Source: Hofstenia miamia (lineage: Eukaryota > Xenacoelomorpha > Acoela). From it: a stretch of DNA of 64,000 nucleotides. Where the stretch lies: positions 416,180 through 480,179 of the forward strand of contig SCFE01000078.1 in assembly GCA_004352715.1 (NCBI GenBank), given 5' to 3'. The position numbers were made by a program, and so were the translations under genes. Each line of letters opens with the position of its first letter. Positions within the stretch are counted from its first letter, which is position 1. This document shows, piece by piece, positions 12,785-25,207 of the stretch. The notes below the pieces were generated by a model that was not told the DNA's origin, did no database searches, and saw nothing but the letters and a program-made list of their open reading frames with translations.

Positions 12785-12870
12785 GTTAGACTGTGATTGA
12801 TCACGCGTGATCTGTCACATTTGGGTAGAATCGCACGTCTAACTACCCGAGATAATTAGCGATGTGACGT
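12785..12870. repeat. Short hairpin-forming dispersed repeat, copy 2
   Basis: The core runs from GTTAGACTGTGATT to AATCGCACGTCTAAC, which are imperfect inverted repeats of each other, with TCACGCGTGATCTGTCAC between. The flank CGAGATAATTAGCGATGTGACG contains several bases that are absent in the copy at 6924-7003. Otherwise the two copies match over nearly their whole length. Confidence 0.72.
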
Positions 12871-13614
12871 AGCCTAACGGAAATACATAATTGCTTAAGA
12901 GACATGGTAGAGATATTAGAATTTTCTAAGATGATTAAGTCTTCTCTTTCATTATTTAGGGTCTATAAAAATGATTCTAACTCAATCGCTTTTCAGTTGA
13001 ACGTTTCGAAGAATGTTTATGGTACAATAATATTTTCTATATACCTGTGTGAATATAGCATACAACAATGGTTGTAAATGAGATTACACTGAACTTATTT
13101 ACAAACTTGATAAAGCAGGTAGAAGTTTGCGCTCAGATGCGAGCACATACTTTCATCTCATGTTTCACATTGTCAACCAACCAAAATTAAAACATAGAAC
13201 GAATTATGCAGCTGTATTAATATAAAAACATTGGTGACCATATAAACATCCTGATCGTATTTTAAATAATTTGTTTATTTGAAGTCAGTTACCGGAAATT
13301 ACAAACACTGCGAAAGGTTGACCGACAATCCATATTAGTATTCCGCGAATACTAACACTCGCTATTAGTGACAGAAAAAACCCGCAAAAAATCTTTTGGG
13401 ATTAGAGACGCACAAACGGACATAGAAATAATGATGACTCTATTAAATAATGTCTAATTATATTCTCAATTAATGGCGTTAAGCAAGTTGAAAGATGAAA
13501 TTCAAGTTGCATTAACACGTTTTTAAACGGATTTTATGCATAATCCGGTCAAACAAAATAAAACATGCCAGTTTTGATGTTCTAGCGTGGTTTGTTAGGG
13601 AATTATTACACGTT

Positions 13615-13616
<2 letters not shown>
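12871..13616. other. AT-rich intergenic DNA with one perfect hairpin
   Basis: TTAGTATTC-CGC-GAATACTAA at about 13334-13354 is a perfect 9-bp stem with a 3-base loop. No gene was recognised. Confidence 0.5.

Positions 13617-13667
<51 letters not shown>
13617..13667. repeat. (TA)n microsatellite
   Basis: About 25 uninterrupted TA units, ending about 90 bases before the 1000-N gap. A second TA run lies on the far side of the gap (14758-14779). Confidence 0.95.
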
Positions 13668-13671
<4 letters not shown>

Positions 13672-13757
13672 CAATGATTTATTGTCTGAAAGGAAATAAT
13701 ATCAGAAAAAAATTTGAATTGAACTGTTATTTGCTAAGCATCGTCATTGAAAAGATC

Positions 13758-14757
13758 NNNNNNNNNNNNNNNNNNNNNNNNNNNNNNNNNNNNNNNNNNN
13801 NNNNNNNNNNNNNNNNNNNNNNNNNNNNNNNNNNNNNNNNNNNNNNNNNNNNNNNNNNNNNNNNNNNNNNNNNNNNNNNNNNNNNNNNNNNNNNNNNNNN
13901 NNNNNNNNNNNNNNNNNNNNNNNNNNNNNNNNNNNNNNNNNNNNNNNNNNNNNNNNNNNNNNNNNNNNNNNNNNNNNNNNNNNNNNNNNNNNNNNNNNNN
14001 NNNNNNNNNNNNNNNNNNNNNNNNNNNNNNNNNNNNNNNNNNNNNNNNNNNNNNNNNNNNNNNNNNNNNNNNNNNNNNNNNNNNNNNNNNNNNNNNNNNN
14101 NNNNNNNNNNNNNNNNNNNNNNNNNNNNNNNNNNNNNNNNNNNNNNNNNNNNNNNNNNNNNNNNNNNNNNNNNNNNNNNNNNNNNNNNNNNNNNNNNNNN
14201 NNNNNNNNNNNNNNNNNNNNNNNNNNNNNNNNNNNNNNNNNNNNNNNNNNNNNNNNNNNNNNNNNNNNNNNNNNNNNNNNNNNNNNNNNNNNNNNNNNNN
14301 NNNNNNNNNNNNNNNNNNNNNNNNNNNNNNNNNNNNNNNNNNNNNNNNNNNNNNNNNNNNNNNNNNNNNNNNNNNNNNNNNNNNNNNNNNNNNNNNNNNN
14401 NNNNNNNNNNNNNNNNNNNNNNNNNNNNNNNNNNNNNNNNNNNNNNNNNNNNNNNNNNNNNNNNNNNNNNNNNNNNNNNNNNNNNNNNNNNNNNNNNNNN
14501 NNNNNNNNNNNNNNNNNNNNNNNNNNNNNNNNNNNNNNNNNNNNNNNNNNNNNNNNNNNNNNNNNNNNNNNNNNNNNNNNNNNNNNNNNNNNNNNNNNNN
14601 NNNNNNNNNNNNNNNNNNNNNNNNNNNNNNNNNNNNNNNNNNNNNNNNNNNNNNNNNNNNNNNNNNNNNNNNNNNNNNNNNNNNNNNNNNNNNNNNNNNN
14701 NNNNNNNNNNNNNNNNNNNNNNNNNNNNNNNNNNNNNNNNNNNNNNNNNNNNNNNNN
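13758..14757. other. Assembly gap, exactly 1000 N
   Basis: A round-number gap, so its true length is probably unknown. The right edge falls directly in (TA)n, which suggests the repeat caused the break. No coding meaning should be given to frames that read through it. Confidence 0.99.
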
Positions 14758-14779
14758 ATATATATATATATATATATAT
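14758..14779. repeat. (TA)n at gap edge
   Basis: A short TA run directly after the 1000-N gap. Confidence 0.9.
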
Positions 14780-16179
14780 TGAAATGGTATTAACAAAAAA
14801 CATATTATTCAGATGTGGCCTTGAAAGAGATACTGAGTTTATCATTTTGAGCAAAGTATATTGAATTCACAAATTAAGTGTTCAGACTTAACGAATTGTT
14901 TCAAAATAAAACATTATTGGAATGTAGAGTTCACATGAGAATGGGAGTGCCAATGCAACTGCCAAATCAAAAGTAGCCGCATCAAGGTAATTAAATTACA
15001 TAGCGCTCTATGCTCTAATAGATAACAGCCATTGATAGTTGATTCAAACAAATGGATAGAAGAGCAATCAATAGACTACAAATTAGATTTAGGTATTGAA
15101 GTTGATAAAAGACTTACATTTTAACAAAACTCAAATTTAGAAGTTCTATAAATAATTTTTTGAAAGAAACCGCATCAACGTTTGGCATTATTTGGTCGAC
15201 GTTATAACATTAGTATAAATTTTGCTTATATTTTGAAGATAAGCCTATTTGTACTAATTAATAAAGTAGTTTTCTCAGTACCTTAAAAGATTTTAACACA
15301 TTGAGTGACACGGTTTTAAAAGGTAAACAAATGGAGAATGCCAATTTCTTTTTTGTTTCTATCTTTGCGGGAATGTTATCAAAAGAAGTGTGGAATAGAC
15401 AAGAGTTTGTTGTATGACAATGGTAATTTTTCATAGTTCCAAAAATTACGTTGAGGGGGAGTTTACATGTACATGTACATGTATGATGCCACGTGTACCA
15501 TGTCAATCATAGGTGCATCACAGGTGAAAATATATGCATCACATAATTTGTGCCCTTTTCCCTACACTGTCATTGCTATGTGCATCATGAAGGCAGAAAC
15601 GAAGAAAAACGTGTGATTCTTATAAAATCACAAGACACTTTTTTTCACTTGTGCGTAAGGCATATATGAATCACCAGGCACTTCAATGTATTACAGATAG
15701 ATTTAATAAATTGGCAAAATAGAACTGTCAAACGTCTGATGAATAGCTGTTTTTTGGAATACACTAAATACATATTTAGAGAGCCAATGCCAAAATATAA
15801 TTGGTTTTTGTAGATATAAAATGTCGATAAAAATTGTTTATAAATATGCACTGATTCAATGTGCAATAAAACACAAGCAATCATAATGAGACAAAATAAT
15901 TGACAGCTTGCGAGCTTTTAATCATGTATACTATAAAACATACTCCAGACATCTTAAGTAAATCGATAGGTGCTTAGAATATGTCAGACGTGGCACTTAG
16001 CAAGACAAATCCAGAGGAATAAACCGAAAGCAGAAATCATATGTTAACACAAATCAAGATCAAGCTAATACACTGATGATACTAGAGTTGAAGAAGACTG
16101 TCAAAAGTAAAAATGTACTTCTCATGCAAAAAGATGACAATATTTTGTCCAATATTAAAGATTTAACTATATTCAAGAC
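14780..16179. other. AT-rich intergenic DNA, nothing recognised as a gene
   Basis: The only notable string is a short tandem of ACATGT units at about 15465-15482. Open frames here are F/Y/C/I-rich AT-driven noise. Confidence 0.5.
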
Positions 16180-16423
16180 ATATCAACCAGAGATCGTTAG
16201 ATTTTAATCGCGATTAGTCGTATGAAAAAAAATTTGGCGATAGATTAATCGTAATCGCTGCTGCCAGGAGATTAATAATCGCAATTAATCGTCGATTAAT
16301 CTACTTCTGATTAAAAATATTCAAAATACAATATATCAATTGAAAGATATTTAAATTAGAAATATCAACTATTATTGTTATTTGAGATTATTTCCTGAAG
16401 TCATTTTACTCCACATGTGCTTG

Positions 16424-16558
16424 TTAGGGTAAAGAAATTTGGATCTCTAAGTTGAGGGGTAATAAACGATTTTGGTAATCAGATAGAGCATAACCAGCTT
16501 TGCTGAACAGTCTCTCAACCTGATTAGAAGTTGGCGTGAAAAATCGAGGATCCTTATA
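16424..16558 (-). pseudogene. hAT transposase C-terminal (dimerisation) remnant
   Basis: The minus strand reads DPRFFTPTSNQVERLFS, KAGYALSDYQNRLL, PLNLEIQISLP, then a stop (TAA at 16424-16426). The core SNxxERLFSxAG...RxRL-type block is the hallmark of the hAT dimerisation region at the end of the transposase. The upstream part is lost in the 12-N gap and the internal deletion, so no functional protein can be made. Confidence 0.9.
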
Positions 16559-16570
16559 NNNNNNNNNNNN
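16559..16570. other. Assembly gap, 12 N, followed by short (TA)n
   Basis: A short N run inside the hAT element, abutting TATATATATA. Confidence 0.97.
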
Positions 16571-16893
16571 ATATATATATAATTAGGCGACATCCGACGC
16601 TTCCTAAATATGTTAGACGCCTAATCATCACGCTCTTCTTCTATGTCCGGTGTTAAGGTTTTCTTTTGTAAAACATATGACACAAGAATAGTGGCCATAG
16701 ATAAGATATCAAACCGAAAATGACAACACGTAACTAAATGCATAAACATCAACTTAATTAGAATAATCTAGATTAATCGAGCACGCTGTTTACGATTAAT
16801 CTAATCTACTTGACCAGCACGATAGATAAATCCATCCGATTAATCTCGATTAATCGTGTTGACGATTAATCATGTTGGATCCTTGATATCAAC

Positions 16894-17836
16894 TACCTCA
16901 CGATGTGTATGCTTTTTGTGTAGGGGCTCTTGGATTACTTCTCCATTTGCACATATAACTATAATCGATGGAAATTTTTAACTATAGAAATTGACATTAA
17001 TATTTTACATACCATTTTATTAAAACACACCCAATGTACAATAAATTTGCAAGTCTTGTAAGCAAAGAAAATATATTTCTTCTTCAATTTTTACATTTCT
17101 ATCTAGGACCGGATGTCAATAAAAACGCAAGAAGCCATAAATAAGTATTGCAGTGATAAACCGAAAGCCTTTCTAAATGAGTATTTTCACGTGAAAAAAA
17201 AATTCACAACTATGCGTTTGCTCCAACCATAATGAAAATCATATTTTTGTTATTTTATGGATTCAAAGTTTAAATAGAAATTATGAACCATCTAACAAAA
17301 AACCACATATTGTCAACAAATATTCTAAGATTAGACACAGGTGCAACTACCATAATTTGATTTCTTACAATTTACCATGTATAACGTAAGAAAGTATTTA
17401 AAATGTTACCAAACAGTTTCATAAGGGATTATTTTTAACACAAAAAAATCTATAGTGGAGGACTTTCAAATAAATGACGCAATTCATCAAGCTATTCTTC
17501 CAATGGCCTTTAAAAAGATAGATGTTATTAAGTGGGGACAAGCTACTAATTATTTTCCAATTGTCTTCACAAATCTGTTTACAACCATTTTGAAACAACA
17601 AATAGACTACATTGAAAACTTTATTCTAAAACTCAAGTTGTGTTAAAATTAGTAGATAACTAACGATTTAACATAACCTCCAACATTTGCAAATGTGTAT
17701 CTTAATTTGCACAAGGCGTTCAATGGCACTAAAGCGATTTCTTATTATTGAAATTTATTCACTACAATTTGAGTACCAACCATTCGAGCTAAGCCGAGAC
17801 AATGGGGAGGGTTCCTTAAGGAACATTACTTGATAC
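16894..17836. other. AT-rich intergenic DNA, nothing recognised
   Basis: Ends in a perfect 14-bp palindrome, GTTCCTTAAGGAAC, at about 17811-17824. No gene was recognised. Confidence 0.5.
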
Positions 17837-17878
17837 ACATTAGATTTTCTTGAAATATTCTGGAAAAATTCCTTATCT
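17837..17878 (+). repeat. Exact 42-bp direct repeat, copy 1
   Basis: Begins ACATTAGATTTTCTTGAAAT and ends AAAAATTCCTTATCT. It is identical to 18191-18232, 354 bases downstream. It contains alternating TTC and GAA triplets (TTCTTGAA, TTCTGGAA) that resemble heat-shock elements, although the spacing is not regular throughout. Confidence 0.9.
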
Positions 17879-18190
17879 CATGTATGATAATGATGTAAGC
17901 ATTGTCGATTAAGGAACAAATGTGTTTCATGTTCTGGAATATTTCAGGGATAACTACTTAAAAAAACATCAAAAACACAGTTTGGAATATTTTTAACAAT
18001 GATTATGCTGAATTGTTTCCGAACATAAATTCTTAACCGCAAAGTAAACTAAGTCAGACATTAAATTGGTCTATACCATAATTGGAATCAGTGAGACACA
18101 TATTCAAAATTTTTGACATCTTACCGCCTATAGAGCAAACTAAATTAAATTCTTTAAAAATAATGCACAGGGTTCATGTTTGATTGCAAA

Positions 18191-18232
18191 ACATTAGATT
18201 TTCTTGAAATATTCTGGAAAAATTCCTTATCT
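18191..18232 (+). repeat. Exact 42-bp direct repeat, copy 2
   Basis: Identical to 17837-17878, while the bases on either side differ. The sharp limits suggest a recent local duplication or gene-conversion-like event rather than slow divergence of a long duplicate. Confidence 0.9.
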
Positions 18233-18380
18233 AATTTATCAAATTTATTGAAGAATTTAACTTTAGAATAAAGAAATGAATCAAATACAAAAACATTTAA
18301 TAAATTATTAAGACTAAAAAGACGTATACGGATTATGGAAGCAATATTTTGCAATAAAATTAATTTTTAAATTTGTTTCG

Positions 18381-18445
18381 GATGATGATGATGATGATTA
18401 TTATTATTATTATTATTCTTATTATTATTCTTATTATCATTATTA
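18381..18445. repeat. (GAT)n/(TTA)n compound microsatellite
   Basis: Six GAT units followed by TTA units with CTT interruptions. Confidence 0.95.
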
Positions 18446-21400
18446 CGCAGTGGCAAGAAGGGTAATAATCATGAATATTAATTCAAAGAACTCCATGAGA
18501 CATTCAAGATCGAGTGAAACCTTCAGGGTTTGAAATAAAAAAATACCTGACTATTCATTGGTAAGGTAAAGAATATTAGATGTCTGTGTTTCGTGTGGTT
18601 GAATGAATTATTAGATTTGAGAAAAAGTCGTGTGAAAGAGGTTAGTCACTTGCTCTATAAATAGTGCATCTCCAAAGACAGCCTCCTGCAGCAAAACAAA
18701 TAAATGTATTTTGAAGATAAATGAAAGTTTTATTTAAATGGGCACCGAAGCGCAGCTCTCACCTACGAATTCGCTTTGGTCTCAGCTCACTATTGTGCGT
18801 TTGCACAATTGGAAATAATTAAAAACAAAACCATCAACAATGTCTGTAGAAAGAAATGCATTTCAAATAAAAACCATTAACGCATCATCAAATCACAAAT
18901 GCGTCCAAATCAACCCATTTCATTCTGATGTATAAAACTATGATGTCCAGCTTCACTCTAGTGGAAAAGCGCACGCAGCAACAACAATAAATACGACAAA
19001 TTGCAACGCATTTTGCAAGCATATGCTGTTATATACTTACACCCTAAGCCCAAACTATACATAATTGATCCGATATAGTTTCTCGCATATTGACTAAGCT
19101 ATAGTTCTCTCAATGCAAACCCACACGCAAGAAAATAAAAGCAAAAGTTAAGCAATGCAGTTTATTGTAATCGAATGAAAGTACACAATTCCTTTTGAAA
19201 TTGTAACTAGTTTGCATTAATAATGTCAATGGCATATCAAAAAGTGAGATAGTTGGTCGGATTGATAGTAAAATCATATATCTCAGGCTAATATATCTTC
19301 ACATGGGACAAATTTCTGTGATGCGAAAACATAAAATTGAATACTAAGAACATTTCTCTAAATGCTAATTATGTGCACATAACCAATTCAGAATTAATGC
19401 GGACTACGCTAGAAGGAATCATCAACATTCAGTGTCTTCTATAATATAATTCGGTGGCTTAGATTTGGGCCTAAATTATCTGACCACTTGCAACGCTGGC
19501 TATGCTTACTATAACACGGTTTTGCGGCTGGCAGAATGTATTTCATTATAATTCATATGGGCCAATGAACAAAACTAAACCTTGAACAGAAAGTTCAATC
19601 ATGATTGTCCTCGCTAACTTCTTATAAAGCTAAATTTAATAATTGGGTAGAAATTTAACGACAAAGTGCATTGCAGATGAAATGAAGTGTAGTCTAATTT
19701 CCAGTGGCATTGAAAGCAGTTTAATTTGGAGAAATCGGACAAAGGTGAGTAATGCCGGAAGACGGAGGGGTAACTGATCAATATTGCAGTCTTAGATTAT
19801 TACATCTCTCGCGTAGCATGATGTAATTAGGAAACAGTGAATAATTAAGATAGGATAAAGTTTCTTCCCAATTACGTGGAAAGACTGATAGTTCCAAGTC
19901 TGAAATTCAATACACATTTGAAATCAAACAAAACTCTGAAATTTGATACATATTAGAATATACGAGGTAGATTTTAGCTTAATTGGAATGAGGGAGGCTA
20001 TGAAATGCAATAAATAACGAAATCTTATTAAATATTCTCAACTAGATGACAAACTGCTGCAAACATCTCAAGTTCTTACACATAATTGGGCCCAAATTCT
20101 ATGAAATATTGATGGACATACAAAAGCCAGTGAAATATTCCTTCATTATATTATGCAACCTCGCTATGTTTAAATTTGCAAGACTACACAAAATCTTTTG
20201 AAAATTGATAATATAATAAAATCATGCTTGCGATACTAAAATAAATGAATCTTAAATTTGATCATAATGCTTACAAATGTCATTCAAAATATTGATTTTA
20301 CTTATATACTATACCTAAGTCTTGATATCTGGAGCTCTATATCCCTTTATTTGCCTACTACTGATTTTTTTGAGAAAGTCATGTTGAATGAGGAAAGGCT
20401 AATCCAATAATACCCATACGAATAAAAAGATAAACTTTCTGAAAGAAGATAACAGAATTAAAAAGGAGATGTTTTTCATCCGTAGGATGAATTTGAAAAT
20501 TACGTAATGCAAGTAATATACTATAAGGCATACTAGGCGTAGCAATATATTTAGGGCTGTTAAAGCCCGTAAACATTTTTACGGGTTTAAAACATAGGAA
20601 TGCGCAAAGCTCCGCTGTGAAACAGAGTTGTTAAAAATCATAGCAAATGATTTGAATCGAACACCTTTATCTCAAGCTTATTGCAACATGTTAAGCGAGT
20701 TGAAAATATTACAAAAGAAACATTGAGGGAAAGTTCTATTTGATTTAGCAAAGAAAATGAGAGAGGAGTTTTCTCTGCCAAACGTTTCATTCCAAATTAA
20801 AGGGGAGCTCGCTTCTTGAACTTTACGTATGTTCAGCGAGTATCGTATTGAACTAGAAAATTGCACGATTTTCACGTAATTAACAACTACAGAAGAAAAG
20901 CAGCTCTTCAACGTAGACATTGTGATTCCATGGACAATTAAAATTTCGTTCCTTACTTTGTATACGAAGCTTAGCCCGCAATTAAAATATACTATCTTAC
21001 GGTGTCTCTCAATGTCATTCTTTGAAAATAATTTAGTTAGTTAACATAAAACTTTAGCTTAGAAATCCGTTTAAGTCTGTGCAATATGCAGCTCAAAGAT
21101 TGTCAAAAAAAAATTGAAATTTAATTGCAAATACATTGTATATAGAGGTCAGCAGTGAAACGGGAAACAAAAAATATAAAATGTAATGGAGAAATAAATC
21201 AGAGAAATAAGAAGGGGTTCAAATAAAACCACAGATGGCAGAATAATTCCGCACACCCGTTGCTTTCTGTTGTCAACAAAACCCTGGATTAAAATCAAAA
21301 TAAAATTAGCCCCAAACAACCGAAACAAATTAGTATGGGGCTTGTGAGGTCGCAATCAAATAATTAGACGGCAAATATAGATGGCAAATAAAGACGGTAA

Positions 21401-23595
21401 AATAACACTTTATGTAAATATTTAGTTTTTCAGTTGGCTTTCAAAGCAACAAAGAATTTACAGTAATTAGTCACTGAATAAAAACTGAATTCGTTTTTTG
21501 CTAAAGAACGTACAATTCCCCACTAACTAAATTCAATCTTCGAAAGTTTAACATTGATGGATACCAATTTGCAAGATTTTAACTTTCTACTGCTGAGGAT
21601 ATTGTTTGTACATATATTGAAGTAAAGAATTAATTATTAAGTAAATAATAATAGTTAACGTACTAATGAAAACATAAAATGTCACAATAATGATTTAATC
21701 GATGATTTTCCGCGTTAAGATATCACTGGAACTTGAAACCAGGATTCATTAAATTCACTTACTGCATTTTTAAGGCAAAGCTGTTTTTATATAGAAGCAT
21801 CACAACAAAATTTAAGCTTTTGAACAAATACTTGTCGTCAAAAAGTAGTAGTATTATCTGAATCTCTTATGTTTGTGCACATGAGGATTTTCAGGTATTA
21901 TTAACAAATGATAGGTTGCTGTTATCGTAGTGGCAATGAGCCAACGTCGTTCGTTCCCACTACTCTTAATTTGCATTGCTTTTTCCAATGCTCGGCGGTT
22001 TCCAAAAAATGAGCTCGGTTTGGGCTTTGGGTTTTATACCTCAAAACCGCGGTTTAGGTTTTCGGTATTAGTAAAACATTAGACAAGAGAAAAATTACTT
22101 CTTAAAACATATTTTCATAACTTAAAATTGACTTGTTAATTTAGTAAAACGCAATTACACTTCAATTTTACTAGCATTTTGGCGTTTGATCCGACAAGAC
22201 TGCATCGTTGATTGGTAATAACAAGCGTTTGATTTTGCGGAAAATCGAAAAACTCTTTTTTCATTTTTGCCTCGTTTCGGTTTCGATTTTTTCAGTATAA
22301 TGTCCAGTACAAGTGAAAGGTTTTATTTTCCAAAATCGATCCTAAATTTTTCAGGTAATAAGATTTAAGTTGCTCTATTCATTTTTGTATCCATCACCGG
22401 TGTTGAATCATGAAAAAACCAAAGAACAGTAATGACGGACAAAAAGTTCTGGAATATTTGGAAAACTTGAGCTTCTGAAATTTACAAGATGAAGTGAGAA
22501 CAGCAAATACTAGAATTTAAGAAACCAACTGGAAATAGAAATGACAGCTTTTGAGCATTCGCAACAATCTAAAAGGCTTTCCAAGTTATCCGCTTTTGCC
22601 AAGAAATTTTATCTTTCCCAGCTTGCGTAGAAGGGGGCTTCTTCTAGGCTGGGTTTCTGTCCAACAATAGAAAAGATATTTAACATTTAAAATAACAAAT
22701 ATGATGCACTGAACATAATATAAAGAATAGTATTGTGAATTGGTTCGAATAAAATATTTCTGGGATCCAATCGATTTCGTATCGAATTTCGTTTCATTCT
22801 AACTGAACATTTCTTAATATACAAATAATTGGAAAATCATATGATACAATGGCGGTCAAATAATTTGAAAATTTCAAGAAATTACGTTTTATTTATATTC
22901 ATATTTAATAGTATTCGAATGAAGTTTTATTTCTTTCAGTTTTGCGAATTTTGGATTAAAATCATAATTATCTATTTAAAAAATAGAGAACATCATTCGC
23001 AGGACTCTAAATCAAAATGAAACAAAAAAGAAATGACAATCAGATACGTGCGTTATAAATGTTCCATAAATATCAATGCACACAACACACGAATTCCTGG
23101 TTGGATCGCAGAGTTTTGAATATCAAATTACGTTTCGTTATTCCATAAAAAATTCACAACACAATTTAAATGTACATTAACTCTCCCAATTGAATTCATT
23201 TAATACTAATGCGGATTGCAATTATTCTTTATCTTTACATATTTTTAATATAATGACATTAAAACCAATACTTAACCTTACTCTATAAATTCTATATTCG
23301 ACGCAAAATGCTATTAATAGATAAGCAATTATGTTACTATATTCAAACGCCCTATTTTGAAGTTACGTTCTTGCAGTACAATCGCTATCAGTATTCGTCC
23401 AATTGATTCTAAACACGTAAATTCTGATGGCTTATATTATGTCATGGCCTACTAAATATTTAGTGGTCCAGGATTATGTATTATATTATGAAATCTGCAG
23501 GGAAAAGCCAGGTTGAAATCTATAAGAAGCGGTAATAAAGCCAATGCTGATTTCACGGTATGAAATAAATATTAGCATGTCAAGCAAACTCATTT
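18446..23595. other. AT-rich intergenic DNA with local hairpins and a TTTCGG-rich patch
   Basis: No gene recognised. Local structures include CCCGTAAA-CAT-TTTTACGGG at about 20565-20585 and a stem pairing CCCAGC...TAGAAG with CTTCTA...GCTGGG at 22617-22653. A patch at about 21990-22290 is rich in TTTCGG/GCGGTTT words and may be an eroded DNA-transposon derivative, but no ends could be paired. 19600-19880 has higher complexity than its neighbours. Confidence 0.4.
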
Positions 23596-23616
23596 ACACA
23601 CACACACACACACACA
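23596..23616. repeat. (AC)10 microsatellite
   Basis: Ten uninterrupted AC units. Confidence 0.95.
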
Positions 23617-25207
23617 GACGTACAAAATTGAAAATATTTTTGAAAATTTTTATGGGAAACTAAAATATTTGATTATAAATTTGGAAAGATTCATTTCAAA
23701 ATCCTTTTTTTTTAAATAATAGCTACTTATGTAGAAGATCAAGGACTTCTCATTAAGCGTAGAAAAACCACGGACGGACACCACAAGAAAAAATCGGTCT
23801 CATAGGAACAAGAAGCCACTAATAACCTGCAAAAATATTACCAAAATATTCCTGTACAACTAAACAAATCTTGGACAAAAAAATGTGAGCAATCCTTGCC
23901 ACTAATCGTATATGTAATCCCTTACTATAACCAGCACAGTATTTAAGACGATCTTAGAGTGAAATGTCTACTTTTTATTATTTAGAGTAAAAATAACACT
24001 TACCTGTTTTTCGAACTTTAAACTTTGCATATGATTCATGTATCGATTGCAGTAAAAGAGGTAACGTTGTAAAGCTTCTCGGGATTTCTAAATAGATTGT
24101 GGTTAAAAATATAGAAAAATATAGAGTACATGCAATCACGATTGCTAGCACTGCAATAAACTCATCAAGATAGTAAATTCATTCGAAAATTTAGCATGCT
24201 TTTCCAAAAGAAAAATGCCATTTTTATCGAATTCGACAAAAAAACTGAATGCGTCATTAAGTTGCCTGTTTAAAAATGAATACTACTTTATAATTTTTAA
24301 ATTCTGATTTGTTAATATCTAGAAACACGAAAACCCTGCTACCAATCACATGGCAGTGGGTTGAATTTGATGAGAATTTGAAAGGCATGTAAGAATGAAG
24401 TATGCAATTATCTTTCATTTCAAAAATGTCTATATATACGTGAAATAATGCTGTATAGTTTGCAGATAATAAAAAGTTCCCATCAAATTCCAGATAATTA
24501 AAAAGACAATAGATATATTGGAGGCATTTAGAATACGCGGTATTCACGAGTGAACAGTGATGAATAGGAATAAATTGACTTTGAATAAACATGCAGGTGA
24601 AAAATTTAATCATCAAACATTAAAAAGAGGCAGCTGATAACAAAACTACTTTTAATCAACGGTTCAATAATAGAAAAAAAACAAAACAGCAGAAACTGTC
24701 GAGTAGTAATAATAATGAAATACGGTATCGAAAACTTAATTAGGGCATTGAAATACAACAACTAAAAAGAGCTAGAACCCTACGGGATAGATGGCACAAC
24801 TTTTAAATTAGACGGGCTTGTGGTTAACTGACCGCACCGACTGAAATAGAACTGAATAACTGTCAATCGTTAAGCGTAATACGAAGCAGTGATAATTACA
24901 CTAATTAGATTACTTGACTTCATGCATTCTGACCGTTTGAAAAATGAATGAAACCCGAACTGTTAAGTGAACAAACAATTAAAACTAGGTTCGCAGAATA
25001 TAAACTCTGGCAAAACTTTGAAAATAAATGTAGAAATAAGAACATTAAATCATGAAAAAATTAATAACCCTGCCTTGTTGAGAAACAAGGAAATCTTCTT
25101 AATTAAGGCCAATCATAAACCATGTACTGTCAAATTTAATTATAATGCGAAAGCGGTAAGACACGCTGTGGGCCCGCTGTTTACTCGGCAAATGCTCAAG
25201 CTATTTG
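23617..25207. other. AT-rich DNA upstream of the ZSWIM gene, no coding exon recognised
   Basis: An 85-codon open frame at 24967-25224 has no recognisable domain. It runs into the probable promoter region and is more likely chance or upstream transcribed sequence. A 119-codon minus-strand frame at 24257-24616 has an F/Y/C/I-rich, AT-driven composition and is also not credible as a gene. Confidence 0.45.

Larger units (their letters stand above)
16180..16893 (-). mobile_element. Internally deleted hAT transposon (16188-16885) with perfect 8-bp target duplication
   Basis: ATATCAAC occurs immediately on both sides (16180-16187 and 16886-16893). The element starts CAGAGATCGTTAGATT. Its other end, read in reverse, starts CAAGGATCCAACATGATTA. 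Both ends carry clusters of TTAATCG/CGATTAAT subterminal repeats (about 16203-16310 and 16755-16872). A C-terminal transposase remnant is readable on the minus strand at 16424-16558, so the element is a deletion derivative of a full hAT transposon. A 12-N gap and a short TA run interrupt it. Boundaries are well supported by the matching octamers. Confidence 0.93.

Noticed and set aside
13674-14864. Long frames across the 1000-N gap and other N runs
   Set aside because: They are artefacts of unknown bases translated as X, flanked by TA repeats.
24257-24616. 119-codon minus-strand frame as a gene
   Set aside because: An F/Y/C/I/H-rich random-looking composition with no domain. The length is plausible by chance in such a large AT-rich window.
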